Shown: positions 24,711 to 32,687, counted from the stretch's first letter. The stretch: DNA of 33,368 bases from Mailhella massiliensis (GCF_020741395.1 NZ_DYZA01000094.1:1-33368), one strand, 5' to 3'. Notes: generated by a model not told the origin, from the letters alone. A program made the numbers and translations.

Positions 24711-26612
24711 TCAGCGTTCCGTGCGCGAATCTTCCGGACGGCGCCTGCGGCCCAGGGCGATGAACGGGGCGAGACTCATGAGCGCGCCGCCTATCCACAG
24801 CCAGTTCACCAGAGGATTGGTGCTCATGCGCAGTACCGCGCGCCCGCCGCTGATGCCGAGAAGGGTGACATAGAATTCGCTTCCCAGCGAAGGGTAGGTA
24901 GTGGCTTCGGAAAAGGCGTTTCTCTGGAATTTATCGTACAGGCGGCGCTGCGGAGACACCGTGCCCAGGACTTTGCCGCCGGAGGAGAGCTGAAGCTCGG
25001 CCTCGATGAATTCAAAGGTGGCGTCCCTGCCTTCGTAGAGGTTCATGAGCGTCACCTCATACTGCCCCACCTGCGCCGTGCCGCCGCGGGCAAGCTCCAT
25101 TTCCACTTCTTCCTTGTAGGGACCGGAGAAGGAAATGCCGAGCGCCACGAGCGCCACGCTTGCATGGACGATGCAGGCCATGAGCGAGGGCCGCCATGAA
25201 CGTATGGATTTTTCCGAAATAAGCAGCGCCATGCTCACGAGAAGGGCCGTGCTCAGAGAGGCGGCCATGAGCGGCAGGGCCTGCGTGACGCCGGTATACC
25301 AGAAGACGGCAAGGGAACCGCAGAAGGCCGCGACCACGATGACGAGCCTGCGCCAGGAACGCATGCCGCCCTGCCAGCGTATCCACGGGCAGGCAAGCAG
25401 AAGGGCGAGCAGCACCGTGAAGAGCGGCAGGCATACACTGTTGTAGAAGTGCTGATCCAGCCCCACGGAGCGTTCGGACCACAGTTTGCTGATGACGGGC
25501 CAGAGCGTGGCCAGAAGAATGATGAGGCAGAGGGCCATGAGCAGCCATACCGTCATGACGACGAAGCCCTCGCGCGTCTCCAGCCCTCCCAGTTCACGGG
25601 AGTTTTCTTCCTTCGCGAGGAAGGAGACCACGCTGATGACGGCGAGGAAGGCCAGCACGAAGAAGAGCAGGTAGGGCCCTGTGCCGTTGCCGCCGAAGGC
25701 ATGCACGGAGTTGACCACCCCGCCGCGTACCAGATAGGTGGCGAAGAATGCCGAAACTGTGGTCAGGCTCATGAGAAAAATGTTGACCCTGTGCAGTTTG
25801 CCGCGCCTTGTTTCCACAAGGCCGGTATGGAGTGCCGCCGTGCCGATGAGCCAGGGCAGCAGGGAGGCGTTTTCCACCGGATCCCAGGCCCAGTAACCGC
25901 CCCAGCCCAGCTCCATGTAGGCCCACCAGCCTCCGAGGACAATGCCCGCGGTGAGGAAGAGCCAGCCGGTGAGCGTGAAGGGGCGAGCCACGAGTATCCA
26001 GTGCATGGAGTCTTTCTGCGGGCTCATGGCCTGCGCCAGTGCAAGGCAGCCGGGAATGACGAAGCCGCCGTAGCCGAGGAAAAGCAGCGGCGGGTGGAAG
26101 ATCATGCCGGGATTCTGGAGCAGAGGGTTCAGGCCGTAGCCGTCCGCCGGGGCGGGCAGGCTCTGGAGAAAGGGGTTGCTCCAGGTGGAGAGCAGAAGGC
26201 CGAAAAAGGCCATGATGGACAGGAAGAAGACGAGAAACCAGCTTCTTGTCTCAGGGGAAAGCTCCCTGTAGGTGCGGGTGAAGAGGAAGGCCGTGCCGCA
26301 TACCGAGACCATGAGCGCCCAGAAGAGCATGGAGCCTTCATGCCCGCCCCAGAAGGCGGTGCAGCGGTAAAAGAGAGGCAGGGCCCTGTCGGTATAGTTC
26401 GCCACATAGTCCACGGAGAAGTCGCAGACCACAAGGGCGTACATCAGGATGGCGGAAGCTGCCAGAAGGCAGAGGGAACCTGCGGCCTGAGCCCTCTCAA
26501 GCCAGCGCAGTTCGGAGGTTTTGCCCTGCCAGAGCTGCGCCGTGCCGACGGCGCTTCCGGCCAGGGAGAAGAACAGGGTGGCGAGCAGACAGAGAGAGGC
26601 GGCAAGGTACAT
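24711..26612 (-). CDS. ccmF: Cytochrome c haem lyase subunit CcmF
   Basis: 633 residues, many membrane helices. The WWD domain lies about 229-251 (GGWWAYMELGWGGYWAWDPV). His91 (FWGGHEGS) and His173 (IFHPPLL) are among the conserved histidines for haem handling. The C-terminal periplasmic domain (PQRRLYDKF, about 555-590) is present. CcmF transfers haem from CcmE to the CxxCH motif of apocytochrome c. It normally works with CcmH, which is not found in this cluster. A terminator-like hairpin separates it from ccmE. Confidence 0.96.
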   Translation of the reverse strand: MYLAASLCLLATLFFSLAGSAVGTAQLWQGKTSELRWLERAQAAGSLCLLAASAILMYALVVCDFSVDYVANYTDRALPLFYRCTAFWGGHEGSMLFWALMVSVCGTAFLFTRTYRELSPETRSWFLVFFLSIMAFFGLLLSTWSNPFLQSLPAPADGYGLNPLLQNPGMIFHPPLLFLGYGGFVIPGCLALAQAMSPQKDSMHWILVARPFTLTGWLFLTAGIVLGGWWAYMELGWGGYWAWDPVENASLLPWLIGTAALHTGLVETRRGKLHRVNIFLMSLTTVSAFFATYLVRGGVVNSVHAFGGNGTGPYLLFFVLAFLAVISVVSFLAKEENSRELGGLETREGFVVMTVWLLMALCLIILLATLWPVISKLWSERSVGLDQHFYNSVCLPLFTVLLALLLACPWIRWQGGMRSWRRLVIVVAAFCGSLAVFWYTGVTQALPLMAASLSTALLVSMALLISEKSIRSWRPSLMACIVHASVALVALGISFSGPYKEEVEMELARGGTAQVGQYEVTLMNLYEGRDATFEFIEAELQLSSGGKVLGTVSPQRRLYDKFQRNAFSEATTYPSLGSEFYVTLLGISGGRAVLRMSTNPLVNWLWIGGALMSLAPFIALGRRRRPEDSRTER

Positions 26613-26656
26613 GGAGGCTCCTGAAAAACGGGGATCGCGGAAGAAAAAGCTCAGAG

Positions 26657-26681
26657 AAAAACGCGCATGTCAGGCGCGTTT
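26657..26681 (-). terminator. Intercistronic terminator or attenuator between ccmE and ccmF
   Basis: Reverse strand: AAACGCGC-CTGACAT-GCGCGTTT followed by TTCTC. A perfect 8-bp stem with a short U-tract, in the 75-base gap between ccmE and ccmF. It could stop a share of transcripts after ccmE. Confidence 0.65.
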
Positions 26682-26687
26682 CCTGTA

Positions 26688-27098
26688 TCAGGCTTTTTCC
26701 CTGTTGCTTTTTTCGTATTTGGAAGGGCACTTGGTCATGAGCGTCTTGGCCGTGAATTCCGCGCCGTTCATGCTTCCTTCCACGATGACTTCCGAGCCCT
26801 TCTCAAACGTATCCGGCAGGGCCCCCCTGTAGTGCACGCGTATGCCCTGCTCGGGGTGCGCGAGGTCGACCAGGGTGAAGCTTGCGCCGAGGCCGTTTTC
26901 AGGCTTGACGATATCGCCCCCCGCCACGCCGAACAGCCTTGCGGATTTCAGTTTTTCCGAAGGGATGCCTATGGCTTCGGAAACATTCAGGTGATACATG
27001 GTTCCCTCGGAAAGGGCTGACCACAGCATGAACCCTGCTCCTCCGGCAAAGAGGGCGAAGGCCGTGAGATATATGCAGAGATTTTTTTTCGCCGACAT
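26688..27098 (-). CDS. ccmE: Cytochrome c-type biogenesis haem chaperone CcmE, Cys-type
   Basis: 136 residues. One N-terminal membrane helix (about 8-28) anchors a periplasmic OB-fold (HLNVSEAI, GVAGGDIVKP, VHYRGALPDTFEKGSEVIVE). The haem-binding segment near the C-terminus reads TKCPSKYEK, so Cys124 replaces the canonical haem-binding His in H-x3-Y, while Tyr128 is kept. This Cys variant is known from Desulfovibrio-type and archaeal systems. AGGAGGTGAAAC gives a strong ribosome site. It is the first gene of the ccm operon, with a palindromic Crp/Fnr-type site 52 bases upstream of the start. Confidence 0.95.
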   Translation of the reverse strand: MSAKKNLCIYLTAFALFAGGAGFMLWSALSEGTMYHLNVSEAIGIPSEKLKSARLFGVAGGDIVKPENGLGASFTLVDLAHPEQGIRVHYRGALPDTFEKGSEVIVEGSMNGAEFTAKTLMTKCPSKYEKSNREKA

Positions 27099-27142
27099 GT
27101 TTCACCTCCTGAGGGGATGTATGAGCATCGGCCAGCCGGCGG

Positions 27143-27178
27143 CTGTTTTCAGTGATCGGGGTCACAAGGGGAAAACAG
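27143..27178. promoter_or_regulatory. Crp/Fnr-type operator nested in a larger palindrome, upstream of ccmE
   Basis: AGTGA-N6-TCACA (27151-27166), on the reverse strand TGTGA-N6-TCACT, fits the Crp/HcpR-like consensus TGTGA-N6-TCACA with one mismatch. It is bracketed by CTGTTTTC (27143-27150) and GAAAACAG (27171-27178), exact complements. As only ccmE lies downstream in the right direction, control of the ccm operon is inferred. A hairpin terminator of the preceding gene is an alternative reading. Confidence 0.6.
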
Positions 27179-27246
27179 GGCCCGGGCGTCTTTCTTTTCA
27201 CCCCGGAAGGACTTTGACAGATTTGTGTTTGCCTTGCAAGTAGGAA

Positions 27247-28311
27247 TTATTCCTGTTTAGGTTCGGGAGTATTTTCCGCACGTGCGGAGGCGGCGGCTTT
27301 GGCGCGGCGGTTTCTGGCTACGGCGCGCAGGTCGGCGGCAACGTCGCTTTCATCCACGATTTCGCGGCCGAGCAGCTCTTCCATCACGTCTTCCAGGGAA
27401 ATGACGCCCGCGAGCCCGCCGAACTCGTCGAGCACGGCGAAGAGGTGCTGGTGGCGCTCCAGAAATTCGGTGAGCACCTTATCGAGGGTGAGCGATTCCA
27501 GCACGAAGTGCACGGGCTGCATGATATCCCCGAGCTTCATTTCCCCGTCGTCGGCATCCCGGTGCAGCACCACGTCGCGCCTGAGCACGATGCCGACAAT
27601 ATCCTCGTTGTCTTCGGCGTAGACGGGAATACGGCTGAAATGCCAGAAGGAGGGAATGGCGTAGGCCTGCTCCACGGTGCAGTCTTCCGGCAGGGAGAAG
27701 ACCACGGTGCGCGGCGTCATGACGTCGTGCACACGCTTCTGGTCCAGCGCGAGGATGTTGCGGATGGCGGTTTCCTCATAACTCTGGATGACGCCTGCCT
27801 GCCGCGAGATGCGGGCCATGGCGTTGATATCTTCTTCCGTTGCCTCGGGGCCGGAATCCTTGGGCGTGATGAGCTTTGTGATCTGGCCGGAAAGCCAGGT
27901 GGCCGGGCGCAGCACCGTAGTCATGATGAAAAGAGGGAAGGCGAGGAGCCGACCTAACGGCACGGGATAGGAGACGCCCATGGTTTTCGGGATGATTTCG
28001 CCGAACAGAAGCACAAGCAGCGTGAACAGGGCCGCAAAATAGGGCATGTTCTCCGCGCCGAGCGCACCGGCAGCCAGCGCGCCCGCGAGAGAGGCGCCCG
28101 CCGTGTTGGCGATGGTGTTCAGGGTGAGTATGGCGGAAATGGGCTGATCCACGTTGGAGCGCATGTGGTAGAGGAGTTTACCGGCCCGGGAGCCGGAGTC
28201 CTTCATTTTTTCCAGCGTGGTCCATGGAATGGAATAGAGCATGGCTTCCATGGTGGAACAGAGTGCGGAAATGGAGAGAGCCAGAACGATGGTGATGATG
28301 AGCGCGGTCAT
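27247..28311 (-). CDS. CNNM/DUF21 membrane protein with CBS pair (HlyC/CorC family)
   Basis: 354 residues from the ATG at 28311. The N-terminal DUF21 domain has four membrane helices (ALIITIVLALSISALCSTME, then GEIIPKTMGVSYP). The CBS-domain pair follows, beginning VHDVMTPRTVVFSLP and ending FAVLDEFGGLAGVISLEDVM. The usual C-terminal CorC/HlyC transporter-associated domain is absent; the protein ends in a basic Ala/Arg-rich tail. Such proteins are linked to magnesium or cobalt efflux. No clear ribosome site precedes the ATG. The longer open frame to 28374 lacks membrane character. The gene precedes the ccm operon in the same direction. Confidence 0.9.
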   Translation of the reverse strand: MTALIITIVLALSISALCSTMEAMLYSIPWTTLEKMKDSGSRAGKLLYHMRSNVDQPISAILTLNTIANTAGASLAGALAAGALGAENMPYFAALFTLLVLLFGEIIPKTMGVSYPVPLGRLLAFPLFIMTTVLRPATWLSGQITKLITPKDSGPEATEEDINAMARISRQAGVIQSYEETAIRNILALDQKRVHDVMTPRTVVFSLPEDCTVEQAYAIPSFWHFSRIPVYAEDNEDIVGIVLRRDVVLHRDADDGEMKLGDIMQPVHFVLESLTLDKVLTEFLERHQHLFAVLDEFGGLAGVISLEDVMEELLGREIVDESDVAADLRAVARNRRAKAAASARAENTPEPKQE

Positions 28312-28364
28312 GATGCGGGCCGGGGTTGAAGGTTGATGAAGAAAGACTCTAGCCGAAGATGGTC

Positions 28365-28403
28365 GCCCCGGCAATGGGCGGGAAAAATTTTTCCGCGCCG
28401 GGC
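28365..28403. repeat. AT-core palindrome inside a GC stem, after hxlR
   Basis: GGAAAAATTTTTCC (28381-28394) is a perfect palindrome, bracketed by CCCGGC (28367-28372) and GCCGGG (28397-28402). It lies between the HxlR stop and the CNNM start. It may be a terminator of the HxlR gene or a protein-binding site; no clean loop and U-tract are present. Confidence 0.4.
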
Positions 28404-28438
28404 GAGCGGGAATTCGAGGCTTGCATGCAGTGGGGGGA

Positions 28439-28834
28439 TCAGGGCAGGGGCTCCATAGAGCAGTTGGCCGTAAGCCCCCTGCTCGTCAGGTATGCGCTGC
28501 CCCAGGCATACATGGATTCCAGCACGGGGCGTATGCTCCTGCCGAACTCAGTGAGCGAATATTCCACGCGCGGGGGAATGACGGGAAAGATTTCCCTGTA
28601 TACAAGGCCGTCTTTTTCCAGTTCACGCAGCTGCTGCGTGAGCATCTTGGGCGTGGCCCCGGGCACGGTGCGGTGAAGCTCCGAAAAGCGCATGGGTCCG
28701 GAGATGAGCTTCCACAAAATAAGCGTCTTGTATTTGCCGCCGATCATGCCGAGAGTGGCTTCCACAGGGCAGTGGACTTCCCCGCCGAAAGGCAGGTCTC
28801 CGCCGTGACGGCAGCAGCCTTTTGCTTCATTCAT
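28439..28834 (-). CDS. HxlR-family transcriptional regulator
   Basis: 131 residues, a winged helix-turn-helix of the HxlR type. The family start CPVEATLGMIGGKYKTLILW is followed by RFSELHRTVPGATPKMLTQQ (recognition helix) and VPPRVEYSLTEFG (wing). An N-terminal stretch is rich in Cys and His (Cys7, Cys8, His10, His21, Cys22), fitting a redox- or metal-sensing role. It is divergent from a CopZ-like gene and upstream of a CopA-type ATPase, so copper-responsive control is inferred; members are usually linked to electrophile or redox signals. AAGGATAC precedes the ATG. Confidence 0.92.
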   Translation of the reverse strand: MNEAKGCCRHGGDLPFGGEVHCPVEATLGMIGGKYKTLILWKLISGPMRFSELHRTVPGATPKMLTQQLRELEKDGLVYREIFPVIPPRVEYSLTEFGRSIRPVLESMYAWGSAYLTSRGLTANCSMEPLP

Positions 28835-28850
28835 AACAGTATCCTTTTAG

Positions 28851-28872
28851 GTACTATATATCAAAAAAGTAC
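28851..28872. promoter_or_regulatory. Candidate HxlR operator overlapping its promoter
   Basis: GTACT-N12-AGTAC (28851-28872) is a perfect inverted repeat, 17 bases upstream of the hxlR ATG. On the reverse strand a promoter-like TTCGCA-N17-TATATA overlaps it, so binding would block hxlR transcription. Sequence symmetry is clear; the identity of the bound protein is inferred. Confidence 0.55.
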
Positions 28873-28876
28873 ATTC

Positions 28877-28904
28877 TTGCGAATAACATATTCATAGCTA
28901 TAAA
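28877..28904 (+). promoter_or_regulatory. Candidate promoter for the CopZ-like gene
   Basis: TTGCGA (28877-28882), 16-base spacer, TATAAA (28899-28904). It abuts the GTACT/AGTAC repeat, so one regulator could control both divergent directions. The leader would be about 60 bases. Confidence 0.5.
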
Positions 28905-28973
28905 AGAAAGGCAAGTCAAACGAAAACGCGGCGGCCTGCGCTCTGTCCGCCGGATCCCAAGGAGAGTTGCACC

Positions 28974-29183
28974 ATGAAGAAAGTCATGACCATTGAAGGA
29001 ATGCGTTGCCCCCATTGTTCGGCCAACGTGGAAAAGGCCCTGTGCGGAGTTTCCGGCGTCAGCGGCGTGGTGGTGGATCTTGCCTCCAAGACGGCCACCA
29101 TGGAAGCGGGTGAAGAGGTGGTCGATGAAACTCTCAGAAAGGCTATAGACGATATCGGCTTTCAGGTCGTTGATATCCGGTAG
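28974..29183 (+). CDS. copZ: CopZ-like copper chaperone (HMA domain)
   Basis: 69 residues, a single heavy-metal-associated domain. The metal site is GMRCPHCSANVEKAL, with Cys12 and Cys15 binding Cu(I). The rest follows the beta-alpha-beta-beta-alpha-beta layout of HMA domains (KAIDDIGFQVVDI at the end). It probably carries Cu(I) in the cytoplasm to the ATPase encoded downstream. AAGGAGAG precedes the ATG. A separate terminator follows it before copA. Confidence 0.93.
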   Translation: MKKVMTIEGMRCPHCSANVEKALCGVSGVSGVVVDLASKTATMEAGEEVVDETLRKAIDDIGFQVVDIR

Positions 29184-29373
29184 TGGTTCTGGAGAGTAAT
29201 ACTTAATTTTTCCGCGTGGTTGTCGGTAAAAAATGCGCGTGGAGCACCATGCGGCGGGAAGAATTGTGCCGCAGCCCGGGCAGGTCTGCTTTGTCATGTC
29301 CGTATTCGGAGATCATCGCCCGGAAATTTTTTCGGATTCCGCTGCCCCGGAGCAGGGATAAAGGGCATGGCCC

Positions 29374-29393
29374 GCCCCTTTTCCGGGGCTTTT
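29374..29393 (+). terminator. Intrinsic terminator between copZ and copA
   Basis: GCCCC-TTTTCC-GGGGC followed by TTTTC. The stem is short (5 bp, all GC). It lies 190 bases after copZ and 80 bases before copA, so the two may be separate transcripts or copA a read-through product. Confidence 0.55.
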
Positions 29394-29473
29394 CATGCAC
29401 ACTCAGAGGCCCGCGCGCCTGAGCCCGCTTTCCGTGCGGCGTGTCAGGCTGCGGTACAGGAAAAGGAAAGCCT

Positions 29474-31765
29474 ATGGAAAGCCGCCCCGAAATTCTCAGA
29501 TTCCGCATTGAAGGCATGGCCTGCGGGGCCTGTTCCGCCCGTTCCCAGAGAGTGCTGAACTCCATGGAGCACGTCGATTCCGCCACCGTGAGCTTGGCCG
29601 ACGGTACCGCACAGGTACGTCCGGCCGAAGGCGCGCTTTCAGGCGGTCTGGAACCTTTTATCAGGGAAGTGACGGAAAGGGTGAACAGGCTCGGCTTCAC
29701 GGCTTCCTATCTCCCTCCCGATGCCGATGAACACGATCTCTGGGAAAGCGAGCAGGAAAAGACCAGGCTTGACCTCGCCGCACGTCGCCGTCGCCTGATC
29801 ACGGAGTTTCTCTTCGCCGTACCCCTTGTAGCCGTGGCCATGGGAAGTCACTGGGGGCTGCCTCTGCCCGCATGGCTCAACATGCACGAAAGCCCCCTGG
29901 CTTTTGCCCTGTTCCAGCTTCTTCTGACCATTCCCATCATCTGGTCGGGCCGCGATTTTTACCGGCACGGGATTCCTCTTCTTCTGCGGGGAGCTCCGAA
30001 CATGGATTCCCTGGTGGCCATGGGCACGGGAGCAGCGTTGCTCTACAGCCTGTGGAGCACTCTGGAAATAGCCGCCGCCTCCACGCCAGAGGCCGTACAT
30101 GCGGGAGTCTCCGGGCTTTACTATGAATCTGCGGGCATGCTCATCGCCCTTATTTCCCTCGGCAAATACCTGGAGGCCGTCTCGCGCACGCGCACTTCCG
30201 AGGCCATACGGGCCCTCATGGAGCTTACGCCAGAACATGTGGAGCGCGTGCTTGAGGACGGGAGCGTGAGGGAAATTCCGGTCCGGGCCGTCATGCCCGG
30301 CGACAGGCTGCTCATCAAGCCCGGATCCCGCATTCCTGTGGACGGCGTGGTGTCGGAAGGCTCCTCGTCCCTCGACATGTCCAGCCTGACGGGCGAATCC
30401 ATGCCTGTGGACGTGGCTCTCGGCGATGAAGTGAACGCGGGTACGTTGAACGTGAGCGGAGCCTTCGTCATGGAGGCGCAGCGCGTGGGCGCGGATACGG
30501 CTCTTGCACGCATCATCCATCTGGTACGTGAGGCTCAGGGTTCCAAGGCACCTATTGCGGGGCTTGCCGACCGCATCAGCCTTTATTTCGTGCCCGCCGT
30601 CATTGCCGTGGCCACACTGGCCGGGATTCTGTGGCTGTTTGCCGGGAAGCTGCCTTTCGGCGAGGCGCTTCGCGTCTTTGTGTCCGTACTGGTGGTGGCC
30701 TGCCCCTGCGCACTCGGCCTTGCCACTCCCATGTCCATCATGGTGGCCACGGGACGCGGTGCACAGCTCGGCGTGCTCATGAAAAACGGCACGGCGCTGG
30801 AGTATTCCGGCAGGCTCGATACTCTTGTGTTCGACAAGACCGGCACGCTTACGGAAGGCCGCCCCCGCCTCATGAGCCTTTTTGCGGAAGGTATGGGAGA
30901 AGACGATGCCCTGACCCTTGCCGCCTCTCTTGAGGCTGTTTCCGAACACCCTCTGGCTCAGGCCGTGTTGGAAGGCGCGCGGGAAAGATGCCTTCCGCTT
31001 TCTTCCGTGGAAGGATTTCAGGCCGTGAGCGGGCAGGGGGTGATCGGCTCGGTGAACGGCCGATCTCTGCTTCTCGGCAACGAAAGCCTTCTGGAGGAAA
31101 AAGGCGTTGAGCTTTCTCTGGAAGCGAAGGAGCGTCTTCTCTCTCTGGCGGATGAAGGGCAGACACCGCTTCTTCTTGTCGTGGACGGAAATTTTGCCGC
31201 CATGCTCGGCGTAGCCGACCCTTTGCGGGAAGAAACACCCGGCGTCATAGCAGAGCTTCGGGCCATGGGCTGCCGCGTCATGATGTTGAGCGGCGACAAC
31301 GAGCGTACCGCCCGGGCCGTGGCAGCCAAGGCGGGTATAAGCGACGTGGTGGCAGGCGTGAGGCCCGACGGCAAGGAAAAAGTCATTGCGGCCCTTCAGG
31401 CGGAAGGACGCCTTGTGGGCATGGTGGGGGACGGCATTAACGACGCTCCCGCCCTGGCCCGCGCTCATGTGGGCATGGCCATGGGCTCCGGCATCGACGT
31501 GGCCATGGAGGCCGGCGACGTGGTGCTTCTGCGCGGCCTTCCCTGCGTGAAGACGGCAATTTCTCTGGGGCGCGCCACACTTGCCAATATACGCCTCAGC
31601 CTGTTCTGGGCCTTTGCCTACAACGTGCTTCTCGTACCTGTGGCGGCTGGGGTTCTTCTGCTCTTCGGAGGCCCTGCAATGTCGCCTATGCTGGCGGGGG
31701 CGGCCATGTCCCTTTCCTCCGTGTCCGTGGTGCTCAACGCCCTGCGCCTGAGAAGGTTCCGATAG
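29474..31765 (+). CDS. copA: Cu(+)-exporting P1B-type ATPase
   Basis: 763 residues from the ATG at 29474, preceded by AAAGGAAAG. One N-terminal HMA domain (GMACGAC, Cys17 and Cys20). About eight membrane helices, with the Cu(I)-transport motif CPC (410-412, in VACPCALGLATP). Catalytic motifs are complete: TGES in the actuator domain, DKTGTLTEG (phosphorylated Asp454), SEHPLAQA of the nucleotide domain, and GDGINDAP. The enzyme pumps Cu(I) out of the cytoplasm. A long reverse-strand frame over this gene is a shadow. The gene lies behind copZ and the divergent HxlR regulator. Confidence 0.96.
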   Translation: MESRPEILRFRIEGMACGACSARSQRVLNSMEHVDSATVSLADGTAQVRPAEGALSGGLEPFIREVTERVNRLGFTASYLPPDADEHDLWESEQEKTRLDLAARRRRLITEFLFAVPLVAVAMGSHWGLPLPAWLNMHESPLAFALFQLLLTIPIIWSGRDFYRHGIPLLLRGAPNMDSLVAMGTGAALLYSLWSTLEIAAASTPEAVHAGVSGLYYESAGMLIALISLGKYLEAVSRTRTSEAIRALMELTPEHVERVLEDGSVREIPVRAVMPGDRLLIKPGSRIPVDGVVSEGSSSLDMSSLTGESMPVDVALGDEVNAGTLNVSGAFVMEAQRVGADTALARIIHLVREAQGSKAPIAGLADRISLYFVPAVIAVATLAGILWLFAGKLPFGEALRVFVSVLVVACPCALGLATPMSIMVATGRGAQLGVLMKNGTALEYSGRLDTLVFDKTGTLTEGRPRLMSLFAEGMGEDDALTLAASLEAVSEHPLAQAVLEGARERCLPLSSVEGFQAVSGQGVIGSVNGRSLLLGNESLLEEKGVELSLEAKERLLSLADEGQTPLLLVVDGNFAAMLGVADPLREETPGVIAELRAMGCRVMMLSGDNERTARAVAAKAGISDVVAGVRPDGKEKVIAALQAEGRLVGMVGDGINDAPALARAHVGMAMGSGIDVAMEAGDVVLLRGLPCVKTAISLGRATLANIRLSLFWAFAYNVLLVPVAAGVLLLFGGPAMSPMLAGAAMSLSSVSVVLNALRLRRFR

Positions 31766-31805
31766 ATCCGCTGCCCGGCGTCGGGAAGATTCGCCGCAAG
31801 CCAGA

Positions 31806-31834
31806 AGAAGCCCGCCCCACAGGAGCGGGCTTCT
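31806..31834. terminator. Terminator between copA and the Crp-family gene
   Basis: AGAAGCCCGC (31806-31815) and GCGGGCTTCT (31825-31834) are exact complements around a 9-base loop. The forward tail is GTCTC; the reverse tail is TCTGG. It lies between convergent genes and probably serves both, though neither U-tract is strong. Confidence 0.7.
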
Positions 31835-31906
31835 GTCTCAGGCCTGAATGGGAGTATTGTGGGCAGATGGTCTTACGGAAATCCGACGTATGGGAATGCA
31901 TGAATA

Positions 31907-32659
31907 TTATTCGCGCAGGGCCAGCTCATGAAGCTCTTCAAGGTTGAGAATGGTCAGCTCTGTTTTGGTAAAGCATTTCAAGATATTTTTTTCTTTGAGC
32001 TGAGTAATGATGTTGGACATTGTTACTTTGTGCATATTAAGTAAAAGAGCGAGCTCTGCTTGTGTAATATGCGGATATATTGTCTTTTTTTGATGAACTC
32101 TATACATTTCATAGATAAATAGACATACGCGGTTCAAGGGTTTGACATACATATTGATGCATGTAAGCTCGGAATAGCACAAATCTTTTACTGCCTGTGT
32201 ATAGGCAAGATTATGAACCAACTGAGGATTGATATGAAGAATGTCTTCAAAGGTGAGACTTTGCGGAAAGATATATAATTCTGAATCTTCCAGCGCTTTG
32301 ATCGGCATGGCCTGGAACTGCCCCTGCGTGAGAAAAAAAGCCTCATAAATAAGGGAACCGGCAAATATGAAATGAGGATTGAAAGTTTTTCCTTCTTCAT
32401 TGAATTTATGGATACATATTTTTCCTTTTTTTAAGTACATAAAGGGAATAGATTCTTCTGTATCCGGATAAACCAGTTCTCCTTTTTTTAATAAAAACAT
32501 AGATGCAATATCAAGAATTTGTTCCCATATATTGCTGGTATTACATATTACTCCAGGAACGGAGTACAGTGGAGGGCATGCTGAAACATAGTTTGGAAAT
32601 TCTCTGGCCTTATGATCGAATGTTTGAGGAGTATTGGAGATCAGTGCGGATAAGAACAT
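31907..32659 (-). CDS. Crp/Fnr-family transcriptional regulator
   Basis: 250 residues from the ATG at 32659, with AGGAG upstream; the longer frame to 32779 runs through a hairpin and the transporter end. A cyclic-nucleotide-binding-type beta barrel spans about 45-145 (FLLKKGELVYPDTEESIPFM, LKKGKICIHKF). The C-terminal helix-turn-helix is at about 198-226 (ITQAELALLLNMHKVTMSNI). There are few Cys, so an Fnr-type iron-sulphur cluster is unlikely. The coding sequence is visibly AT-richer than its neighbours, which suggests transfer or relaxed selection. It follows the transporter gene in the same direction and may control it. Confidence 0.88.
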   Translation of the reverse strand: MFLSALISNTPQTFDHKAREFPNYVSACPPLYSVPGVICNTSNIWEQILDIASMFLLKKGELVYPDTEESIPFMYLKKGKICIHKFNEEGKTFNPHFIFAGSLIYEAFFLTQGQFQAMPIKALEDSELYIFPQSLTFEDILHINPQLVHNLAYTQAVKDLCYSELTCINMYVKPLNRVCLFIYEMYRVHQKKTIYPHITQAELALLLNMHKVTMSNIITQLKEKNILKCFTKTELTILNLEELHELALRE

Positions 32660-32687
32660 AAATGCTCCTATGGGCAGGACGCCAAAT

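Noticed and set aside
29203..29700. 165-codon reverse frame between copZ and copA
   Set aside because: It overlaps the copA start and the terminator, and its sequence has no domain or ribosome site.
29639..31468. 609-codon open frame antisense to copA
   Set aside because: copA has every P-type ATPase motif in frame; the antisense product has none.
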